From: Candidatus Poseidonia sp.
Lineage (GTDB): Archaea; Thermoplasmatota; Poseidoniia; Poseidoniales; Poseidoniaceae
Length of the DNA: 64,000 nucleotides
Reading direction: 5' to 3'
Assembly: GCA_030828165.1 (NCBI GenBank)
Contig: JAURDA010000003.1
Location: forward strand, 16,633-80,632
This document shows, piece after piece, positions 58,733 to 64,000 of the stretch. Position 1 is the first letter of the stretch. Each line of letters starts with the position of its first letter. The notes below the pieces were generated by a model, which was not told where the DNA came from, did not search any database, and was given only the letters and a program-made list of their open reading frames with translations. The translations under genes and the position numbers were made by a program.

Positions 58733-60160
58733 ATGGTAAATTTTGGATTTGCAATTGACAATCGGAAGTGCATTGGATGCCACGCGTGCACGGTGGCGTG
58801 CAAGTCGGAGCACGATGTCCCCGTTGGCGTGAACCGAACGCACGTGAAGTACATCGAAACGGGAACCTATCCTGATTCGACGCGTGAGTTCAGCGTTCAT
58901 CGCTGCAATCATTGTGAAGACTCGCCCTGCACCACGATTTGCCCAACAACGGCGTTGTTCACACGGTCCGACGGCATCGTTGATTTTGACGACGACCGGT
59001 GCATTGGATGCAAATCGTGCATGCAAGCCTGCCCGTACGATGCGCTCTACATCAACCCGAACACCGGGACGGCCGCCAAGTGCAATTACTGCGCCCATCG
59101 GATTGAGAATTCCTACGAGCCTGCTTGCGTCATCGTTTGCCCGGTCGAGGCCATCGTGAGCGGCGACCTCGACGACCCCGACTCCAACCTCTCTCAATTG
59201 ATTGCCGAAAACGAAACCAAGGTCCGAAAGCCGGAATCAGGGACCGTTCCCAATGTGTTCTATCTCGACACCTCGGATGCGATGCTGGACCCGCTGGCCA
59301 CCTCAAAACCTGCTCAAGGCATGTGGAACGAGCAAGCAGCGGGCGTTGGTCACTACGCCAAATACGCACAGGAGCGAATGGGTGCCGCTGACGAACATTC
59401 GATGATCGTTCAGCTCGCCTTGGACCTGAAAGCCAAGGAAGCCAACCCCCGTGACCAAGCCATTATCCGTGATGTTGCCGCAAAACTTGCCGACACATCA
59501 CCCGAAGCCAAGCGGGCCTACGATGCCCCCTCGAAAGGCGTGCTGTGGGGTTGGGAAGTAAGTGCTTACATATGGACGAAAGGCATTGCTGCAGGCACGT
59601 ACATGGTGGCTATGGTGCTGTGGTTGAGCGGGTCGCTTGACATGACGGAGCTTTGGCTTCCCGTGACCGGCGTCGGTTTGGGCTTCCTCGCCATCACCGG
59701 CGTCTTGCTCATCATGGACTTGGACCGTCCCGAACGCTTCCTGTACGTCATGCTTCGACCGAACTGGAATTCTTGGTTAGTGAAAGGTGCGTACATTCTC
59801 TCCGCCTACGGAGGTGTCCTCTTCCTGAGTGCGGTTCTGGCGTTCTTCAAGCCCACCGATTACGAGCTCTATCTCGAGTACATCGCTTACGCAGGCATCC
59901 CGCTTGCCGCCCTCACCGGCGTTTACACCGCTTGGTTGTTGCAGCAAGCGAAAGGCCGTTCCTGGTCAAAGGACAACCTGTTGCCGGCGAAGTTTCTGGT
60001 TGAAACCGCAGCCATTGGTGGGGCGACCCTTGCTGTGCTTCACGGTGTGCTCATCAGCGGGGGCATGGTGCCCGTGCTCGTTGGCGCTGTTGCGTTGCTC
60101 GTCATTCTCCGCCACGGTCACCACGTGATCGAAAAACCGCAGTTGGAGCCGCTATTGTGA
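58733..60160 (+). CDS. Fused four-cluster ferredoxin/NrfD membrane subunit
   Basis: A 475-residue fusion of the two small subunits of a molybdoenzyme complex. Residues 1-170 are a DmsB/PsrB/SoeB-like ferredoxin with sixteen Cys in four sets: CIGCHACTVAC, CNHCEDSPCTTIC, CIGCKSCMQAC and CNYC with a later CVIVC. A linker with acidic helices follows (about 175-265). Residues 270-475 form an NrfD/PsrC-like membrane part with about six to eight helices (YMVAMVLWLSGSLDM, GVGLGFLAITGVLLIM, GGVLFLSAVLAFF). Usually these are separate genes. It takes electrons from the catalytic subunit (next gene) to quinone. It lies 15 nt after the dioxygenase gene. Confidence 0.88.
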   Translation: MVNFGFAIDNRKCIGCHACTVACKSEHDVPVGVNRTHVKYIETGTYPDSTREFSVHRCNHCEDSPCTTICPTTALFTRSDGIVDFDDDRCIGCKSCMQACPYDALYINPNTGTAAKCNYCAHRIENSYEPACVIVCPVEAIVSGDLDDPDSNLSQLIAENETKVRKPESGTVPNVFYLDTSDAMLDPLATSKPAQGMWNEQAAGVGHYAKYAQERMGAADEHSMIVQLALDLKAKEANPRDQAIIRDVAAKLADTSPEAKRAYDAPSKGVLWGWEVSAYIWTKGIAAGTYMVAMVLWLSGSLDMTELWLPVTGVGLGFLAITGVLLIMDLDRPERFLYVMLRPNWNSWLVKGAYILSAYGGVLFLSAVLAFFKPTDYELYLEYIAYAGIPLAALTGVYTAWLLQQAKGRSWSKDNLLPAKFLVETAAIGGATLAVLHGVLISGGMVPVLVGAVALLVILRHGHHVIEKPQLEPLL

Positions 60161-60169
60161 GGGAAAGTC

Positions 60170-62908
60170 ATGGCACGAACATTCATTGAAAACATCGCTC
60201 AAAAGTTGCGCCTCATCCCGAACATCGACAAAAAAATGCACCAAGGTGCCTCATCTTCGCTGCGAAAGTACCCCTCCATGGAGGAGTGGGATCACCACAC
60301 TGAACTCGACGCCCAAGCGTGGCCAAAACAGGTTGAGCGAAACTTTTCGCTCGTCCCCACCACCTGTTTCAATTGCGAATCGGCTTGCGGCCTGCTTGCG
60401 TACGTGGACAAAGACACCGGAACCGTTTCTCGCTTCGAGGGCAATCCGAACCACCCCGGCAGCCGAGGTCGAAACTGCGCCAAAGGTCCCGCAACCATCA
60501 ATCAAATCAACGATACCGAGCGCATTCTGCACCCGCTCAAGCGGGTAGGAAAGCGCGGTGAAGGCGGATGGAAACAAGTTTCTTGGGACGAGGTCTTGGA
60601 CGACATTGCAGGGAAAATCCGTGACTCCTTGAACACCGGTGCACGGGACCGCGTGGTTTACCACGTGGGCCGGCCCGGCCATGAGGGTTACACCAACCGT
60701 GTGCTCAAGGCGTGGGGTGTGGACGGTCACAACTCCCACACCAACATTTGCAGTGCAGGTGCACGTACCGGCTATGCGCTCTGGCATCACCACGACCGTC
60801 CGAGCCCCGACCACACCAACGCGAAGGTCATTCTCCTGTGCTCTTCCCACCTCGAAACGGGCCACTACTTCAACCCGCATGCACAACGGATTCTCGAAGG
60901 GATGATGGCCGGTGCGAAGTTGATCGTCATTGACCCTCGTCTCTCCAACACGGCTTCCATGGCGGACCATTGGGTGCCGACATGGCCGGGCAGTGAACCG
61001 GCGCTCTTCCTCGCATGGGCGAACATGATCCTTCAGCAGGACCTCTATCACCGCGAGTTCATGGAGTCCCAAGTCAACTGGAAACAGTATCTCAAGGCGG
61101 TCCATCCCGATGCACCGTGCACCTTCGAGACCTTCATTGACAAACTCAAGGAGGAGTATGCACACTACACCCCCGAGTACGCAGCGGAAGAATGTCGGAT
61201 TCCCGTTGAGCAAGTCATCGAAACGGGCAACATCGTGGCCAACTCGGGGACGGCTCTTTCAAGCCACGTTTGGCGAGCAGCCTCCATCGGGAACCTCGGC
61301 GGCTGGCAGGTGAGTCGGACCTTGCACTTCCTGAATGTCTTGACCGGTTCGGTGGGGACAAAAGGAGGAACGGCGCCCAACACCTGGTCGAAGTTCAAGC
61401 CGGAATTGCCCAACGAGCCGCCCGCACCCGATGGCTGGAACGAGCTTCATTTCCCCCCGGAATACACGCTCTCGCATTTTGAGATGAGCCACATCCTCCC
61501 CCACTTGGTGAAGGAGGGACGGGGAACCATGGACGTGTACTTTACGCGGGTTTTCAACCCGGTTTGGACGTACCCGGACGGTTTCTCGTGGATCGAAATG
61601 CTCCAGAACGAGGAAGCCGTTGGCTGCCACATCGCCATGACGCCAACGTGGAACGAAACGGCGTTCTTTGCCGATTACGTCTTGCCGATGGGTCACGCCA
61701 GCGAACGCCACGACATCAATTCATATGCCACCTCATCAGGAAAGTGGGTGGCGTTTCGGCAACCGGTTCTGCGCGAATACGAGCGACGGCAAGGCAACGA
61801 CGTGGAGTTCACCTACGAGGTCAATCCGGGCGAAGTCTGGGAAGAGGATGAATTCTGGAACGAACTGAGCCACCGCATCGACCCCGACGGTTCCATGGGC
61901 ATCAAGAAATACTTCATGTCCCCTAGCAAGCCCGAGGAAAAAATGAGCATTGCTGACTACTATCAGTACATTTTCGAGCGTGTTCCAGGGCTGTCTCAGA
62001 CAGCCGAGGAAGAAGGCTTGAGCGAGTTGGAGTACATGCGACGTCACGGTGCATACCAAATTGAAGAAGCCACCTACAACAAGCACGAGAAGGAAGGATG
62101 GCCAACGCCCTCCGGCAAGCAGGAGTTCTACTCGGAGACGATGATCGAGTTTGGCTATCCAGAGCACGCCATACCTCACTACAAGATCAAGTCACATGTT
62201 CATCCCGAAAATCTTCAAGGCGATGACGAATTCTGTCTTTTGCCGAATTTCCGCCTCCCCATGCACATCCACTCTCGGTCGGCCAACGCCAAGTGGTTGG
62301 TGGAAATCGCCCACCGAAACCCCATTTGGTTGCACCCAAGCGATGCGAGGAAATTGGGCGTTGAAGAAGGCGGCTTGTTGAAAATTGAAACCGAAATCGG
62401 CTGGTTCATCGACAAGGTGTGGGTCACGGAAGCCATCAAGCCCGGCATCGTGGGATGTTCACACCACATCGGTCGATGGCGACGCCAGCAAGATGCAGGC
62501 AACCGAATGATGACCAACACGGTCTCCATCGAGGACCGAGGTGACGGAAAGTGGCGCATGCGGACCGTCGAGGGCATTGTTCCGTTCGAGTCCTCTGACC
62601 CCGACACCAACCGCTTGTTTTGGCGAGACGGCGGCGTGCATCAAAACATCACGCATGCCGTTCAACCCGACCCCATCAGCGGCGCTCACTGCTGGTTGCA
62701 GAAGGTCAAACTGTCGTTGCCGAAAGCCGGCGAAGAGTACGGCGATGTTGAAGTGGACACCAACAAGTCCTTTGCGTACTACAAGAAGTGGAATTCTTGG
62801 GCGAAAGACCGTGAACAGCACCCGCGTGGTGAACGTCGTCCGTTGTGGATGAAGCGACCCTTGTCTCCTAAGAAAGAGCACTGGTTCATTGACCAAGCGA
62901 ACGAGTGA
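60170..62908 (+). CDS. Molybdopterin oxidoreductase catalytic subunit (SoeA/PsrA-like)
   Basis: A 912-residue catalytic subunit of the complex iron-sulfur molybdoenzyme family. There is no Tat signal, so the enzyme likely faces the cytoplasm, as SoeA (sulfite dehydrogenase) does, unlike periplasmic PsrA or TtrA. The [4Fe-4S] site is Cys66, 69, 73 and 103 (CFNCESAC and RNCAKGP). Cys194 in HTNICSAGARTG is the likely Mo ligand. Other family motifs are SWDEVLDDIAGKI, VIDPRLSNTASMADHWVPTW (20 residues), and the C-terminal HIGRW with a PWRVQ-like barrel. Sulfite oxidation fits the neighbouring sulfur genes, but thiosulfate or polysulfide as substrate cannot be ruled out. It starts 9 nt after the membrane subunit gene. 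Confidence 0.9.
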   Translation: MARTFIENIAQKLRLIPNIDKKMHQGASSSLRKYPSMEEWDHHTELDAQAWPKQVERNFSLVPTTCFNCESACGLLAYVDKDTGTVSRFEGNPNHPGSRGRNCAKGPATINQINDTERILHPLKRVGKRGEGGWKQVSWDEVLDDIAGKIRDSLNTGARDRVVYHVGRPGHEGYTNRVLKAWGVDGHNSHTNICSAGARTGYALWHHHDRPSPDHTNAKVILLCSSHLETGHYFNPHAQRILEGMMAGAKLIVIDPRLSNTASMADHWVPTWPGSEPALFLAWANMILQQDLYHREFMESQVNWKQYLKAVHPDAPCTFETFIDKLKEEYAHYTPEYAAEECRIPVEQVIETGNIVANSGTALSSHVWRAASIGNLGGWQVSRTLHFLNVLTGSVGTKGGTAPNTWSKFKPELPNEPPAPDGWNELHFPPEYTLSHFEMSHILPHLVKEGRGTMDVYFTRVFNPVWTYPDGFSWIEMLQNEEAVGCHIAMTPTWNETAFFADYVLPMGHASERHDINSYATSSGKWVAFRQPVLREYERRQGNDVEFTYEVNPGEVWEEDEFWNELSHRIDPDGSMGIKKYFMSPSKPEEKMSIADYYQYIFERVPGLSQTAEEEGLSELEYMRRHGAYQIEEATYNKHEKEGWPTPSGKQEFYSETMIEFGYPEHAIPHYKIKSHVHPENLQGDDEFCLLPNFRLPMHIHSRSANAKWLVEIAHRNPIWLHPSDARKLGVEEGGLLKIETEIGWFIDKVWVTEAIKPGIVGCSHHIGRWRRQQDAGNRMMTNTVSIEDRGDGKWRMRTVEGIVPFESSDPDTNRLFWRDGGVHQNITHAVQPDPISGAHCWLQKVKLSLPKAGEEYGDVEVDTNKSFAYYKKWNSWAKDREQHPRGERRPLWMKRPLSPKKEHWFIDQANE

Positions 62909-62991
62909 TCTTCATTTCATCCCACGAGGACTGACATCGGTTTCGTTTCATGAAAAACCCCGTGCAGGGTGATTTGTCGAGCGGTTCGGGT

Positions 62992-64000
62992 TCAGACCGA
63001 GGGCAGCAAGCCGACCCTTGCAAAAGCTCCCCAAACGGGATCCAAGAAGGCCGGTAGGAATCGGTGGCGAAGGTAGACGGCGGCAGCAAGCGAAATCTTC
63101 TGGAATTTGTTCAGTTTGACGCGTTGGGTAAAGACGTCGCCCTGTTGCTTCTCGATTTGGCGGAGAATTTTGTCGTAAAAGGCGATCATCGCTGCGGGTG
63201 AGTATCGGGTTCGCCGAGGGAGAAGAGGGAGCAGTGCCCGTGCTTCCTCAAGGTACGTACGGGCTCGTGCTGCGTAGTGTCTGCAGTAGGGTTCCCAATG
63301 CTTGTTGAGGACGATTTTGCCGTCCAGTTCTTGTTCGGTCATCCCGTTGCGCTCCAACTCGTTGAGGGGGAGGTACACTCGGTCGCGCTGAATGTCTTCG
63401 CCGACGTCCCGCAAGACGTTGGTCAATTGCATGAAAATACCCCAGGACTCTGCATATTTCTTCGCCATGGGGTTGTCGTAGCCGTACACTTCAATGCACA
63501 TCAAGCCCACGACGGAAGCCACTCGGTAGCAGTAAACATAGAGTTCGTCGAAGGTTCGGTAGCGGTTGTTGTATAGGTCGTCCTCCATGCCCGTGATGAG
63601 GTCGTCAAAAACATCACGTGGGATGGCGTAGCGGTTCACCGTGTCCTTGAGGGCGAGGAAAACGGGGTCGGTCGAATGCACCTCTCCGTAGCACGTCGAG
63701 AGTTTCTTTCGGAAGAAGAAGAGCTGGGTGATTTTGTTCAAGTAAGCCTGCTCATCCAGAATCGTGCCCTGCTCTTGCAGGGATTCAAGTTGGGCGCGGT
63801 AAGCCACGGCTTCCGGGTCCAACGTACCTTTGCTTCCAGGGAACCGATCCGCCCAATCGCCGTCAGCGATGTCGTCGGCTCGGCGACAAAAGGCGTAAAT
63901 GGCGCACATGGCGAAGCGCTGTTCGTCAGGCAAATACTTGAACGAGTGATAGAAATTCCCCGCCTCTCGCATGGTCAATTCCTCGCAATAGCGGTAGGCG
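62992..64000 (-). CDS. crtB: Phytoene/squalene synthase, 5' end outside window
   Basis: A head-to-head prenyl synthase making phytoene (or squalene/dehydrosqualene). The frame is open to the window edge: AYRYCEELTMREAGNFYHSF continues upstream of the TTG at 63978, so the true start is beyond base 64000. Motifs are LPDEQRFAMCAIYAFCRRADDIADG (split: ALYAFCR-type helix, first aspartate site DDIAD), ITGMEDDLYNN, YCYRVASVVGLMCIEVYG and the second site VLRDVGEDIQRDRVYLP. Carotenoid formation in these archaea would suit proteorhodopsin antenna or membrane roles. It is divergent in sense to the sulfur cluster and converges with the oxidoreductase, 83 nt apart. Confidence 0.93.
   Translation of the reverse strand, partial: AYRYCEELTMREAGNFYHSFKYLPDEQRFAMCAIYAFCRRADDIADGDWADRFPGSKGTLDPEAVAYRAQLESLQEQGTILDEQAYLNKITQLFFFRKKLSTCYGEVHSTDPVFLALKDTVNRYAIPRDVFDDLITGMEDDLYNNRYRTFDELYVYCYRVASVVGLMCIEVYGYDNPMAKKYAESWGIFMQLTNVLRDVGEDIQRDRVYLPLNELERNGMTEQELDGKIVLNKHWEPYCRHYAARARTYLEEARALLPLLPRRTRYSPAAMIAFYDKILRQIEKQQGDVFTQRVKLNKFQKISLAAAVYLRHRFLPAFLDPVWGAFARVGLLPSV

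Noticed and set aside
58226..59197. 323-residue open frame on the minus strand
   Set aside because: Antisense to the dioxygenase and FeS subunit genes.
60251..61213. 320-residue open frame on the minus strand
   Set aside because: Antisense to the molybdoenzyme catalytic subunit; no recognisable features.

Overview
The window reads as one continuous piece of an archaeal chromosome, most likely a planktonic Thermoplasmatota such as marine group II (Candidatus Poseidoniales). The assignment is inferred from gene content. Archaeal markers are eL42, eS27, uL16/L10e, eL37, aIF2-alpha, Nop10, ABCE1/RLI, an RPA with its partner protein, Hel308, the KEOPS subunit Cgi121, a GGPP synthase next to a geranylgeranyl reductase, class III pilin, and TATA boxes about 25-40 nt upstream of start codons. 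These are mixed with genes of bacterial type: MutS/MutL, ETF, an acyl-CoA dehydrogenase and phytoene synthase. Genes are packed tightly, often with ATGA overlaps, and GC is moderate. I see no insertion sequence, CRISPR array, rRNA or prophage.

Layout. 1-5.3 kb: the 3' end of an isopropylmalate-synthase-family gene, an M14 deacylase-like peptidase, a hotdog thioesterase, a SprT-like metalloprotease and a large membrane protein. 5.3-12.1 kb: a TerB-like membrane protein, Hel308 helicase with Cgi121, and the TldD/TldE protease pair. 12.2-14.8 kb: RPA and its partner. 14.9-17.8 kb: a type IV pilus/Tad-like operon with two separate membrane platform proteins and an ATPase; a pilin lies at 23 kb. 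17.8-19.5 kb: a protein with three SAP-like motifs. 19.6-23 kb: a HemC-like protein lacking the cofactor cysteine, then lipid genes. 23.5-26 kb: MoaA and AroA. 26-30.7 kb: MutL and MutS. 32-38 kb: L10e, ABCE1 and two tandem Cas4-like nucleases with OB-fold tails. 38.2-41 kb: a ubiquitin-like GG protein, tRNA-Ser(CGA), and the eL42-eS27-aIF2a-Nop10-PAC2 operon. 41-48.4 kb: membrane proteins, eL37, PurF, a propeller/PKD protein, a metallo-beta-lactamase hydrolase and ETF. 48.4-54 kb: a stand-alone MCM N-terminal domain, TyrRS, a propeller protein, a glutaryl-CoA-dehydrogenase-like enzyme and a glyoxalase-fold protein.

54-55.4 kb is an AT-richer patch with a small HTH protein and a PIN/NYN-type nuclease preceded by repeated TTGGTAT motifs. 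55.5-62.9 kb is a coherent sulfur-oxidation cluster: a TauE/SafE exporter, an ArsR-type regulator with a palindromic operator, TusA, a DsrE-like protein, a rhodanese-persulfide dioxygenase fusion, a fused four-cluster ferredoxin/NrfD subunit, and a molybdopterin oxidoreductase without a Tat signal. The inferred pathway passes protein-bound sulfane sulfur through TusA/DsrE to the dioxygenase, giving sulfite that a SoeABC-like membrane complex oxidises while feeding electrons to quinone. ETF and the acyl-CoA dehydrogenase could also feed quinone, and MoaA supplies the molybdenum cofactor. The window ends inside a phytoene/squalene synthase gene.
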